A stretch of DNA of 64,000 bases from Moritella sp. 5 (GTDB lineage Bacteria; Pseudomonadota; Gammaproteobacteria; Enterobacterales; Moritellaceae): positions 1,550,001-1,614,000 of the forward strand of contig NZ_CP056122.1 in assembly GCF_018219455.1 (NCBI RefSeq), given 5' to 3'. Below, one piece after another: positions 8,715 to 17,862 of the stretch. Within the stretch, counting starts at the first letter, position 1; each line of letters begins with the position of its first letter. The notes beneath the pieces are model-generated. The model did not search any database, was not told where the DNA came from, and saw only the letters and a program-made list of their open reading frames with translations. Position numbers and translations under genes: made by a program.

Positions 8715-9360
8715 TCTCGTTTTCCTTGTTCCATGGCCAGTGTAGGCATTTACTTCCGCTAGGGACATCGTCAGCGTCGTGCGTCACCATTAATACGGGC
8801 AGTTGTCTGTCGATGGTTTGGGTAAATACCCAGTTTCTAAATTCACTGCGTAATGATTTATCTAACTTACTGAATGGTTCGTCGAGTAATACAACGGCAG
8901 GTTCAGTAAGTAACATGCGCATCATACTAATACGTGCGCGTTGACCACCTGATATTTGCATAGGTGTTTTGTCGGCTAGCGTTAATAAGTTTAGCTGCGT
9001 TAGCGTTTCAAGGGCTTTTAGTTTTCGCTGTGCCTTTTTCACTTTATTTGGTAATGCGATAGCGAGATTTTCCCAAATGTTCAGATGCGGAAATAACAAG
9101 TCATCTTGAAATAACATACCGATGTTTCGTTTTTCTGCGGGCAAGTTATTTAATAATTGTTGCTGATAATAGCACTCACCCTGATAGCTAAAGTCAGCTG
9201 ATGTATGCCCTGCAATCACATTTAATAAGCTGGACTTACCACAGCCACTCGGACCCATTAATGTGAGAACCTCTCCTTGCGCAACAGTAAAAGATACCGG
9301 TGTGAATAAGGGATGATTATGGTTATCAAGGATGGTTAGATTGTTGACTGACAGAGACAT
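8707..9360 (-). CDS. ynjD: ABC transporter ATP-binding protein (YnjD-like)
   Basis: 217 residues. Walker A is GPSGCGKSS, the Q-loop is in MLFQDDLLF, the signature is ISGGQRARI, Walker B is VVLLDEP and the switch His is in MVTHD. It energises import by the upstream YnjC-like permease and YnjB-like binding protein. Its start overlaps the permease gene by 35 bases and its end overlaps the phosphotransferase gene by 8, so the four genes are translationally coupled. The Asp right after the Q-loop Gln is shared with the thiamine/iron/YnjD group of importers as I recall them. Confidence 0.88.
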   Translation of the reverse strand: MSLSVNNLTILDNHNHPLFTPVSFTVAQGEVLTLMGPSGCGKSSLLNVIAGHTSADFSYQGECYYQQQLLNNLPAEKRNIGMLFQDDLLFPHLNIWENLAIALPNKVKKAQRKLKALETLTQLNLLTLADKTPMQISGGQRARISMMRMLLTEPAVVLLDEPFSKLDKSLRSEFRNWVFTQTIDRQLPVLMVTHDADDVPSGSKCLHWPWNKENENA

Positions 9361-11095
9361 TCGATGTCGATATCCTACTGGTTGATGTTGATGTTGATGT
9401 TGATGTTGATGTTTGCTGTTCTAGCGAACCCGTTTTACGGCTAGCAATAATAGCGATGATATAAAATATAAAAGGGGCAAGCGATTGTAATAATGCATAA
9501 ATGGCACTGATGCGGCGATCTTGTCCGCTAGATAATGCTACCGCTTCTGTGGTTAAAGTTGATATGCGCCCTGCACCTAACATTAAGGTCGGTAAATATT
9601 GTGTAAGGCTAACACTGATCCCGACAGCCCAAGCTATCCAGATCGCAGGCAATAATAATGGCCGTTTAATCTTCCACCAGACCTTGAAAGGGGACATGCC
9701 CAAACTTAATGCTACTTTATCTAAGCGTTGATCATAACTGCGCCAAGGGCCATCAAGTGCAAGAAAAACATAAGGGAAAACAAAGAAGATGTGCGCCCAA
9801 GTGACCCATAAATAATAATACTGATTCGCGAGGTATAAGGTGGCGACTTGGATGCCAAACAGCAGCGATAATTGTGGTGCCAGCATCGGAATAGCGATGA
9901 GTAATCGTGGTACTTTTAAAAATTTCTTGTTCGCCTCTGCTTTAATGCTGTGTTCGTGCACGATAATCGCAAAAACTAAGGCTATCGTAGCACTAACTAA
10001 CGCGATCATGATGCTATTGGCGATGACATCTAGCAAATAATCCCATTCTTGTTGCCAAAATCGCAGTGACCAACGCGATGGCGTTATATCTGGGAACCGC
10101 CAGCGTTGTGCAAACGACCACAGCAGTAAAATAGGTAAGGTTACAAGGGTGATTAAATACGTGATAGTGATAATACTTTTACCACCAATAGGCAGAGAAA
10201 ATCGACCATTTGACAGCCAAGTTCTGCATTTTAGGGTGATGAACCATTCTGCACTACGGATACTAAGCAGGGTGGCTAAACACATAAGCAGTAATACTAA
10301 GGCTCCAGCAGAGGCTTTTGGTAGTGTCGCAAGATCGGCATCATTTAACCATTGCCACACCAGTACGGATAATGTGGGCGGTTGAGTCGGGCCGATAATT
10401 AGCGCCACATCAACGACCGAAATACTATAGGCCATCACTGCAAATAGCGAGAAACGGATCTTGGGTAACCATTGTGGCAAGATAATCTTTTGCCATGCTT
10501 GTGCATTGTTATAGCCCAGACTTTGTGCCGTGATAAGGGTGGCGCTAATGTTCAATTGTTTGAGTAAAGGAATACTCATAAACAGCAAAAATGGGATCTC
10601 TTTGAGCGTCAGAGCGGCAATCAAGCCAAAACCATATTGGTCATGAATCAATTGCCAGTTAATTTGTTCGCCAAAAAGACGCGCGATAAACCCGCTCGGT
10701 GTAAATAGGAATGCAAAACCAACGGCAAAAGCGACGTGTGGCAGTGCCATGATAGGGGCTAGTAGGGTTTCTATTTGTTTCCACCATCGGCTATGCCAAC
10801 AGGATTGTAAAATAGCAAAGCAAAAAAAAGCAGCTAATAACGTGCTCGAAATACTCACGAATAAAGTTAGCACTATAGACTGATGCAAACCCGGCCAAGC
10901 GAGTAACTCATTAAAACCATCAAGTGATAATGTATATTGATCTATCGCGGGGATATAGCCAAACGCGGCGAAAATTAATCCAATAAGCCCGGGTAACAAA
11001 GGTGAAAAAATGATAACTATAGTCAGTAACACCATAATTTTAAAAGTGATAGATGTTACCGACTGCTTTTTTTCATATTTTAATAAAGTGTTCAA
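9326..11095 (-). CDS. ynjC: ABC transporter permease, fused two-domain (YnjC-like)
   Basis: 589 residues with about 12 membrane helices in two homologous halves. Each half has a coupling segment near an EAA-type loop (for example AQSLGYNNAQAWQKIILP, and ALSLGMSPFKVWWKIKRP). This double-permease design is that of FbpB/ThiP/YnjC importers. The start is TTG right after the TAA of ynjB, with GGA upstream; the next ATG is 20 codons in. The C-terminal tail is a low-complexity Ser-Thr run encoded by a hexanucleotide repeat and overlaps ynjD. The substrate is unproven. Confidence 0.82.
   Translation of the reverse strand: MNTLLKYEKKQSVTSITFKIMVLLTIVIIFSPLLPGLIGLIFAAFGYIPAIDQYTLSLDGFNELLAWPGLHQSIVLTLFVSISSTLLAAFFCFAILQSCWHSRWWKQIETLLAPIMALPHVAFAVGFAFLFTPSGFIARLFGEQINWQLIHDQYGFGLIAALTLKEIPFLLFMSIPLLKQLNISATLITAQSLGYNNAQAWQKIILPQWLPKIRFSLFAVMAYSISVVDVALIIGPTQPPTLSVLVWQWLNDADLATLPKASAGALVLLLMCLATLLSIRSAEWFITLKCRTWLSNGRFSLPIGGKSIITITYLITLVTLPILLLWSFAQRWRFPDITPSRWSLRFWQQEWDYLLDVIANSIMIALVSATIALVFAIIVHEHSIKAEANKKFLKVPRLLIAIPMLAPQLSLLFGIQVATLYLANQYYYLWVTWAHIFFVFPYVFLALDGPWRSYDQRLDKVALSLGMSPFKVWWKIKRPLLLPAIWIAWAVGISVSLTQYLPTLMLGAGRISTLTTEAVALSSGQDRRISAIYALLQSLAPFIFYIIAIIASRKTGSLEQQTSTSTSTSTSTSRISTSNVSVSQQSNHP
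9381..9410. repeat. Hexanucleotide tandem repeat (GTTGAT)5
   Basis: Five exact copies of GTTGAT on the + strand encode alternating Ser-Thr in the C-terminal tail of the YnjC-like permease. Copy-number change by slippage would lengthen or shorten the tail without a frameshift and would shift the distance to the ynjD start. Confidence 0.9.
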
Positions 11096-12241
11096 TTAAT
11101 GTCCGTAGCGTTTTTGCCATTCAGCTTCAAGCGCAGCTTGCCAACTTGGGTGTGGTTCTGGAATTGATTTAAACAATTTAGTTTTTTGCGCTGATCCTGT
11201 GATGTATTGTGGTGATAATACAGTCGGATCACCCCAAATGGCTAAATCACCTTTACGTGATTGTGCTTCCGGGCTTAACAAGAAGTTAATCGCAACTAAT
11301 GCGCCTTCTTTTGCATTGGCATTCCAAGGGATAGATAAAAAGTGAATGTTAGATAATGCCCCTGCTTCCATCGCATAAGCAACCGTGGTTTCACTGAGCT
11401 TGCCGCTTTGTTGTGATGTTGTTGCTTCGTTAGGGTTAAATGAAAGGGCAATATCAAGTTCACCATCATCTAACAGTCGAATCGTTTCGGCAGCACTGGC
11501 TGGAAATTGTTTACCTTGATGCCAAGCTACAGCATGAAGTTTGTCGAGATAATCCCATAACGGTGCTGATATTACCGTAAACGTCTTACTATCTGCCTGT
11601 TTGTATAAGGGCGTATTGTCACTCGCTAATTCTAATAATGCGGCTTTTAAGAAGCTGGTGCCGTGAAAAGAGGGTGGTTTGGGATAGCTCACTTTATTTG
11701 GATGTTTAATTGCGTAAGCAAGTAGTTCGTTAAAGCTTGTCGGTGGGCTTTTCAGGGTTTCAGTATCGTAAATAAACACCAGTTGACCTACGCCCCAAGG
11801 AGCTTCTAAGCCTAACGTTGGTTCAGAAAAATCACTATCAACAGGTAAGGTTTTATCAACATAGTGCCAGTTGGGTAATTGCGTTGCGAATGAATCGGTA
11901 ATGAGGTCGTAGCGTTTCATTGATTTGAAGTTTTCACCGTTAACCCAAACCATATCAACACTGCCATTACTGTTCTTTTTAGCTGTTTTTTCTGCCGCTA
12001 AACGGGTTATAGCCTCTGCAATATCGCCAACTTTTACGTGTTTTAGCCGTACGCCGTATTCACTGTTTAAGCGCTTATCAGCCCAACGTAAATAGTTATT
12101 TATTTCTGGACTGCCGCCCCATGCGTAAAAATAGACTGTCTGTCCTTTTGCTTTTTGTTCAACCGTTTGCCAGTTAAGGTCTGCCGCTTGGCTAAAAGCA
12201 CTGACTAACAATAAGCCAAAACCGATGAGTAATTTACGCAT
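11096..12241 (-). CDS. ynjB: ABC transporter periplasmic substrate-binding protein (YnjB-like)
   Basis: 381 residues with a signal peptide (MRKLLIGFG... ending FSQAA), then a two-lobe type II binding-protein fold. Motifs include VYFYAWGGSPEINNYLRW near the mature N-terminus and GALVAINFLLSPEAQ near the end. It delivers the ligand to YnjC. The start at 12241 has AAGGAAA 8 nt upstream; a frame extending 11 codons further would break the signal peptide. It is the first gene of the ynjBCD-F operon, and the permease start follows the stop with no gap. Confidence 0.83.
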   Translation of the reverse strand: MRKLLIGFGLLLVSAFSQAADLNWQTVEQKAKGQTVYFYAWGGSPEINNYLRWADKRLNSEYGVRLKHVKVGDIAEAITRLAAEKTAKKNSNGSVDMVWVNGENFKSMKRYDLITDSFATQLPNWHYVDKTLPVDSDFSEPTLGLEAPWGVGQLVFIYDTETLKSPPTSFNELLAYAIKHPNKVSYPKPPSFHGTSFLKAALLELASDNTPLYKQADSKTFTVISAPLWDYLDKLHAVAWHQGKQFPASAAETIRLLDDGELDIALSFNPNEATTSQQSGKLSETTVAYAMEAGALSNIHFLSIPWNANAKEGALVAINFLLSPEAQSRKGDLAIWGDPTVLSPQYITGSAQKTKLFKSIPEPHPSWQAALEAEWQKRYGH

Positions 12242-12432
12242 GAAATTTCCTTTTCTTCGTTGAGCTAACATCACAATCTGTAATGTTTAAAAAATTAATT
12301 ATAACGCATTGTAATCATATTCATATACACATCTTAGCCGTCGATAGCCAAATCACGTTAAGATGTTAGAACAGTGAATAATGGTGTACAGTGAACGCTT
12401 CATTTTTGGTAATGGCGTAGAAGTGAATAACA

Positions 12433-13401
12433 ATGACTAAATTTAAACCGGCGTTAGGGCTGAGCAATAACCACCTACAATCAATTTTATCGAGTTCTGG
12501 TCCTAGAACATTTTTGGAAAAACGTCGCGCTAGGAAATTACTCCGTCTATCCAAGCGACATATCATCACTACGCCACAAGGGGTGACGTTAGAAGGTTTT
12601 ATAACGCTACATACGGCTGCATCAACCAAAGGGCTCGCAATTATTCTCCATGGTTGGGAAGGCTGTGCTGACTCGCTGTATGTTCTATCAAGTGGGCAAA
12701 AGCTACTCGATGCGGGTTATGATGTATTTCGTCTTAACTTCCGAGATCATGGTGATACGCATCATTTAAACCCTGAGTTATTTAATTCATCCCGCTTAGA
12801 AGAAGTTGCTGAAGCGGTTAAATATCTGTGTGCTGAATTTGGTGGTAAGCATAATGTGTTATGTGGTTATTCGCTCGGCGGTAACTTTTGTTTACGTGTT
12901 GCTAATATCGCTAAATCAGAAGATATTAAATTACATCAAGCAATTGCTATTTGCCCTGTGTTACACCCACGGACCACGATGGCGGAGTTAAGTACTGGTT
13001 TTCCAATATATGAACAATATTTTGTTGCCAAGTGGAAACGTTCGCTCACCAAAAAATTGCGTCATCATCCGCAGTTAGGATATGGTCGTGCATTGAAAAA
13101 ATTAAAAACACTTGATGAAATGAACCAGTTTTTTGTGGACGGTTACACGCATTTTTCTAGTCGAAATGATTATTTTGAGGCTTACTCGATTATTGATGAT
13201 GGCTTAAGTCAATTAGCAATACCAACTACGATCATTACCTCTGAAGACGACCCGATGATCCCTGCTGGTCATCTCAGTCATTTACATCAATCGAAATGGT
13301 TGAGTATTGATTTACAAGCGAAAGGCGGACATTGTGCGTTTATTAAAAATTGGAAGTTTGAAAGTTGGGCAAGTGAACGTATTGCCGAGTTAGCGAAGTA
13401 A
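12433..13401 (+). CDS. Alpha/beta hydrolase, YheT family
   Basis: 322 residues of the YheT/UPF0017 hydrolase family (AB_hydrolase_4). The oxyanion segment is ILHGWEG, the nucleophile elbow GYSLGG, the acid probably in TSEDDPMIP and the His in KGGHCAF. The N-terminal NNHLQSILSSS resembles the NPHLQT start of the family. It has no signal peptide. Enzymes of this family act on esters or lipids, but the physiological substrate in bacteria is not known. It is divergent from the ynj operon. Confidence 0.85.
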   Translation: MTKFKPALGLSNNHLQSILSSSGPRTFLEKRRARKLLRLSKRHIITTPQGVTLEGFITLHTAASTKGLAIILHGWEGCADSLYVLSSGQKLLDAGYDVFRLNFRDHGDTHHLNPELFNSSRLEEVAEAVKYLCAEFGGKHNVLCGYSLGGNFCLRVANIAKSEDIKLHQAIAICPVLHPRTTMAELSTGFPIYEQYFVAKWKRSLTKKLRHHPQLGYGRALKKLKTLDEMNQFFVDGYTHFSSRNDYFEAYSIIDDGLSQLAIPTTIITSEDDPMIPAGHLSHLHQSKWLSIDLQAKGGHCAFIKNWKFESWASERIAELAK

Positions 13402-13457
13402 TTCGGCTTACAGTCATTATTTTGTGCACTAGTGTAAATGGATCTTGAGTAACCAGC

Positions 13458-14747
13458 TTAACGTGAACAGTGCTTATTAATGCTCGTCATGAAGTTGATT
13501 AACGAAGGCACATTGTTGGCGACTAGCGGTAAGCCGGTATTGACTAAAGACACTGAAATATCACGCTCTGGGTCGGCCCATAACAATTTGTTAATTAAAC
13601 CGATATGCCCAAATGCTTGGGCACTATGCAGCCCCCATAATCCGACAGGGTTTGCCCCCAGCATGAGTCCTGCACTGTAACGCATTGGCACCATCAGGGT
13701 TCTATCAAATTCTAATGAACCGTATTCACGTATGAGACGCCTTACTGTCATTGGTTTGCAGATCTGCTTTCCTCCCCAAACACCATTATTTAACAGCATT
13801 TGATAGAAACGCCCCATTTCTTCAGCTGTCCCCATCAAGTTGGCTGATGGTATAACAGCTTGTTGAAACATCGGTGTATTACTTACTTCAGCAACGCGGT
13901 CAAATGAACCACCCAACGCACGTTTAATAAAATATGAGATCGGGTAGATTGCTTTTATGCCAGTGGCGTAGTTGTCGGCTAAATCTAACGCTTTTGATTT
14001 GCTTAGCCCATAACTAAAGTATTTCATATTCATCGGCTTACGAACTCTTAAGTCAAGAAATTCTTGTATGCTCATACCCGTTACTTTGTTAATGATACGC
14101 TCTAAAATATAACCACCACTCAGCGCATGGTAGGCGAGTTTATCAACCTGCGTTTCGGGTAGTTTTTTCGCACAAAGCTGTTGCCAAACTTCGTCATTAT
14201 CTGAAAGTGAATTAACACCAAGTGAACTGGGCAACGTCGACATGCCACTGCGATGCGATAAAACTTGATGGATACTGATATCTTGCTTACCGTGCAGACC
14301 AAATTCAGGTAAGTGAGAGCTCACGGTATCATGTAAATCGATAAGTCTATCTTCGTTTAATAAATGAATTAAAAAAGCAGTAACCGCTTTTGACCCTGAA
14401 AAATAACAAATGGGTGTTTCAGGCTGCATGAGCCGTGCGTTTTTTTCTGCTTTTTTATTTGGTTTATGGCCATTTGCATAACCAATGGAACGGTTTAAAA
14501 TTATTTTTCCCTGGCGGCGAAAACACAGTGAAATAGCCGGGTGTGTCGCGGTCTTATAAATCTCTTCGACCGATTGCCAAATAGAGTCTACGCCATCTTG
14601 TGTCATTCCGACTGTTGTGGGTTCGACTTCTTCCTCTCGATTAACCGTCGTCACTGTCGTTAGAGATTTTGGTAGATGGATCGTATTACCAAGACGGAGG
14701 TATCTATTTATATGTACTAAACTCTTTAATCCAAAATCAATAATCAT
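13458..14747 (-). CDS. Serine hydrolase of the beta-lactamase / class C esterase family
   Basis: 429 residues with the beta-lactamase-related fold. The catalytic SxxK is in YFSGSKAVTAF, the Tyr motif is probably YHALSGGY, and the third motif is HIG in AFGHIGLI where class C enzymes have KTG. This HxG form is usual for EstB-type esterases and D-aminopeptidase relatives. An N-terminal region of about 100 residues precedes the catalytic domain. No clear signal peptide is seen. It is more likely an esterase or peptide hydrolase than an antibiotic resistance enzyme. Confidence 0.8.
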   Translation of the reverse strand: MIIDFGLKSLVHINRYLRLGNTIHLPKSLTTVTTVNREEEVEPTTVGMTQDGVDSIWQSVEEIYKTATHPAISLCFRRQGKIILNRSIGYANGHKPNKKAEKNARLMQPETPICYFSGSKAVTAFLIHLLNEDRLIDLHDTVSSHLPEFGLHGKQDISIHQVLSHRSGMSTLPSSLGVNSLSDNDEVWQQLCAKKLPETQVDKLAYHALSGGYILERIINKVTGMSIQEFLDLRVRKPMNMKYFSYGLSKSKALDLADNYATGIKAIYPISYFIKRALGGSFDRVAEVSNTPMFQQAVIPSANLMGTAEEMGRFYQMLLNNGVWGGKQICKPMTVRRLIREYGSLEFDRTLMVPMRYSAGLMLGANPVGLWGLHSAQAFGHIGLINKLLWADPERDISVSLVNTGLPLVANNVPSLINFMTSINKHCSR

Positions 14748-15059
14748 ATTCTCAGCTCAAGTATTGGTGAATAGATAATGACGATAGAGTTATATTTTAG
14801 AATAAACAATTAGATCCCCAATATTTAAACCTTAGCAGTAAAGTGTTAATAAGCACACGTACAGTCTAAATCTACTGTTAATCGAAAATAAAGTAAGTCA
14901 GTTATATCGGTAAATACAATTTGAATAACAGTGAAGCTGGTACTTATTTATGGGTACAAACTTCGATGGACTCATTAAGGTAGTTTGGAGTATTATGTTG
15001 AATGAATGACAGATTAATTTATTGATGGTATACAGAATAATCTAGTTCAGAGGGGCTGT
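14748..15059. other. Intergenic region without recognisable features
   Basis: 312 AT-rich bases between divergent genes. It presumably holds both promoters. I see no ORF with a ribosome site, no strong hairpin and no repeat. The ASCH gene has GAGGGG just before its start. Confidence 0.5.
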
Positions 15060-15533
15060 ATGGAACAAAAAATAAAAATATATCTTGAAGAATATTTAGC
15101 GACATTGACTAGCATTGAACGTCAACGTTACACGTCATTTAGTGCTGATTCTTTTTGTAATGATGAAATTAATGCGAACCGATGCGCAGACTTAATTAGT
15201 AAAGGTATAAAGACTGCTACCTGTAGCATGAAATATTGGTATGAGTCGGGAATTGAACCTATGCCAAAAGCTGGACACTTATTGGTAGTAACGGATTGGG
15301 ATGGTGAACCTACCTCGATTGTTGAGATTACGGCGGTGAGTGAATGTAAATATTCGGATGTGACCGCTGAGTTTGCCTGTTCGGAAGGTGAAGGTGATCG
15401 TACCCTCGATTGGTGGCGTGCTGCGCATTGGCATTTCTTTTCTAATGAGTGTGTTGCTGCTGATATTGAAGTAAATGAAGACATGATGCTGGTATTAGAG
15501 CATTTTCAAGTGGTACACGGTACAGCTGCTTGA
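15060..15533 (+). CDS. ASCH domain protein
   Basis: 157 residues. The ASCH fold (PUA-related, RNA- or nucleoside-binding) is indicated by the ordered motifs SKGIKTATCS, PKAGHLLVVTDWDGEPTSIVEI, and EGEGDRTLDWWRAAHWHFF. The W-R-x-x-H-x-x-FF block is typical of bacterial ASCH proteins of this length, some of which are ribonucleases or amidohydrolases. The start has GAGGGG 6 nt upstream. It seems to be a single-gene unit, and no partner suggests the substrate. Confidence 0.8.
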   Translation: MEQKIKIYLEEYLATLTSIERQRYTSFSADSFCNDEINANRCADLISKGIKTATCSMKYWYESGIEPMPKAGHLLVVTDWDGEPTSIVEITAVSECKYSDVTAEFACSEGEGDRTLDWWRAAHWHFFSNECVAADIEVNEDMMLVLEHFQVVHGTAA

Positions 15534-15612
15534 ACGTTTAACTGATTTAGGTTTGTTATTAACCTATGCGGACTATACTTAGTCTCAATGGCTGATTTAG
15601 AAGGGGGAGTCC

Positions 15613-16563
15613 GTGTTACTCAAAGTATGTCTACTCACTATAACGATGATCTGGCCCACATCAAGTATCGCCAGTGATTTCTTTTCACTTTCAGCCTTGA
15701 AAGCGGCAGATAAAAAACCGCTTGCATCATTATATTATATCAAATCAACAGATAACATTTTTTTAGCTTATCGACCTTACTTTCCGACTAACGTTAATGC
15801 GGTATTAATATTTTTTCATGGTGGTGGCGCGCACAGTGGGCTTTCTTATAACCATCTTGCTATTGGCCTACGTGATAACTTTAATATTGCGGTATATATG
15901 CCCGATATTAGGGGGCATGGTAGTTCTGAAGGCGCGCGTGGTGATGCGCCAAACAAAGAACAAGTTTGGGTTGACATTAATACGATTGTTCAGCAAGCGC
16001 GACGTCGATATCCTCAATTGCCAATATATGTTGGCGGGCACTCTAGCGGCGCAGGTTTAGCATTAAATTATTCTAATTGGTCGCAGCGTGAAGATATTGA
16101 TGGTTATGTTTTCTTAGCGCCTTATTTTGGTTATAAATCAGAAACTAATCATGATGATGAAAATAATCGAGTAGCATTCTCCGACGTAAATACCCTGAAG
16201 TTTGTCCTAAACTCAGTATCCTTTGGACTGTTGGCGGGGCATGATAAAGCGGTCATGTTTAATTTTCCTGACCAAGTGTTAAAGAATAACCCTGAGATTG
16301 TCACGTTTAACACTGTGAATATGTCGAATGCACTAACGCCTAGTAACCCCGCCAAACAGATCGCTAACCTCACTCGTTTTGGCTTATGGATTGGTGAAAA
16401 CGATGAAGCATTTGATGCCCAAAAAGTAACTGGATTTGCTAATACAAACTCGACTCAAGTTGATAATGAAATAAAAATACTAAAAAATGACACTCACTTT
16501 TCTATCATTTTATCTGGTGCTGAATATATTGGTCGTTATATTCAAGAAAGTATATCTGAATAA
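15613..16563 (+). CDS. Exported alpha/beta hydrolase (lysophospholipase-like)
   Basis: 316 residues with an N-terminal signal peptide ending about SSIAS, so probably periplasmic. The fold is alpha/beta hydrolase of the monoacylglycerol-lipase type: oxyanion loop FFHGGGAHSG, DIRGHGSSEGARG, nucleophile elbow GGHSSGAG, an acidic residue near WIGENDEAF and His in NDTHFSI. The start is a GTG after AAGGGGGAG; the ATG 12 codons later would cut the signal peptide. It is unrelated in sequence to the YheT-like hydrolase at 12433. Confidence 0.8.
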   Translation: MLLKVCLLTITMIWPTSSIASDFFSLSALKAADKKPLASLYYIKSTDNIFLAYRPYFPTNVNAVLIFFHGGGAHSGLSYNHLAIGLRDNFNIAVYMPDIRGHGSSEGARGDAPNKEQVWVDINTIVQQARRRYPQLPIYVGGHSSGAGLALNYSNWSQREDIDGYVFLAPYFGYKSETNHDDENNRVAFSDVNTLKFVLNSVSFGLLAGHDKAVMFNFPDQVLKNNPEIVTFNTVNMSNALTPSNPAKQIANLTRFGLWIGENDEAFDAQKVTGFANTNSTQVDNEIKILKNDTHFSIILSGAEYIGRYIQESISE

Positions 16564-16725
16564 TCAGTAATCCCCCTATTCAAGTCAGTCAATCTTCCAT
16601 GTTATACGAAACAAATCAACACGCGTATTTTTTAAATTGTGTATCATGCTTATTGAACATAAATAACGACTTGTAGTCATATGTTCATTGCGCATCATTC
16701 ATCTCTATTGTACATGGAACATATT

Positions 16726-17862
16726 ATGAAAAAACGCTGGGTCTTCATGGCTTTATTCACAGCATCGGTGATGGGAGTCGTGTATTACAATACGACTCAA
16801 TCATTGAATAAAAATGACGAGTTGCCTTTAATTACTGCTTCATTAGGAACGATTGAAAAACAAGCTGTAGCAGTCGGTCAAATTGTCCCTGCACATTCAA
16901 TCTCTATTAAATCTCAAATAGACGGTATTGTAGGTGAAATTTACCATCAAGTGGGTGATTACGTCACTGTGGGTACGCCACTGATTAAAGTCCGTCCAAA
17001 TCCGACACCGGCAGCATTAACGTTGGCTAATACCGAATTAATGCGAAGCGAAGCAGTGCTAGAGTCGGCACTACAAAAATTAGATAATTTAAAACAACTT
17101 GTGTCGCAAAATATTATTCCAAAGAATTATGGAGAGTACATTCAAGCTCGATCTGATGTGAAGTCAAGCCAGGCAGATGTTCAGCAGAAGAAACAAAATT
17201 TCGATCTGATCCGCAGCGGTGAATCGTCAGTTGGTGATTCAAAGCTGACTTCTACAATTATAGCGCCAATTGATGGGACGATTTTAAACTTGAAGGTTGA
17301 GATTGGTGAACCGATTACGTCAACGGAATCAAGTCAAGCAGCAACAGAAATGATGTCAGTTGCGGATATGAAAGACATGATTTTTAAAGGTAGCGTTAGT
17401 GAACATGATGCCGCACAGTTGAAAGTTGGCACACCAGTTAACGTTATATTAGCACCTTACCCAGAAGTGATCATGAAAGGGACGTTAAGTAAAGTAGCTG
17501 TGCAGTCTGAGACGCTGAACGCAACGACGACGGATAGTAACAAAAGCTTTGACAATGGCTTTCAAGTTGAAGTTGGTAATATCCAGTTTCCGCAAGATAT
17601 AACGATTCGTTCGGGCTTTTCTGCGACAGCGAAAATCATTCTTAAGCATGTTTCTGATGTTGTTACTATTCCTGAGCGGGTTTTAAATTTTAATGGTGAA
17701 ATACCAGAAGTATGGATCCCAGACGAATCAGAATCAGGGTATTCAGTACGTGAAGTTAAATTAGGTTTGTCTGATGGCATTATAGTTGAGGTGCTTTCTG
17801 GTTTAGAAAGTGGGGAGGCCATTATCGATATTAGTATGATGATGGGAGAGCCAAATGAATAA
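16726..17862 (+). CDS. Periplasmic adaptor (MacA/HlyD family) of tripartite ABC efflux
   Basis: 378 residues. An N-terminal membrane anchor (about 5-22) is followed by the biotinyl-lipoyl half (GQIVPAHSISIKSQIDGIVG), a coiled-coil hairpin (about 100-165), the second lipoyl half (IIAPIDGTILNLKVEIGEPI) and beta-barrel domains. This is the MacA plan: it links the inner-membrane ABC permease to an outer-membrane channel. The start at 16726 has GGAA upstream; two earlier in-frame ATGs are less well placed. It is the first gene of a tightly overlapping five-gene operon. Confidence 0.87.
   Translation: MKKRWVFMALFTASVMGVVYYNTTQSLNKNDELPLITASLGTIEKQAVAVGQIVPAHSISIKSQIDGIVGEIYHQVGDYVTVGTPLIKVRPNPTPAALTLANTELMRSEAVLESALQKLDNLKQLVSQNIIPKNYGEYIQARSDVKSSQADVQQKKQNFDLIRSGESSVGDSKLTSTIIAPIDGTILNLKVEIGEPITSTESSQAATEMMSVADMKDMIFKGSVSEHDAAQLKVGTPVNVILAPYPEVIMKGTLSKVAVQSETLNATTTDSNKSFDNGFQVEVGNIQFPQDITIRSGFSATAKIILKHVSDVVTIPERVLNFNGEIPEVWIPDESESGYSVREVKLGLSDGIIVEVLSGLESGEAIIDISMMMGEPNE

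Noticed and set aside
13458..14747. Antibiotic beta-lactamase
   Set aside because: It has the SxxK motif, but HIG in place of KTG and no signal peptide, so an esterase-type hydrolase is more likely.
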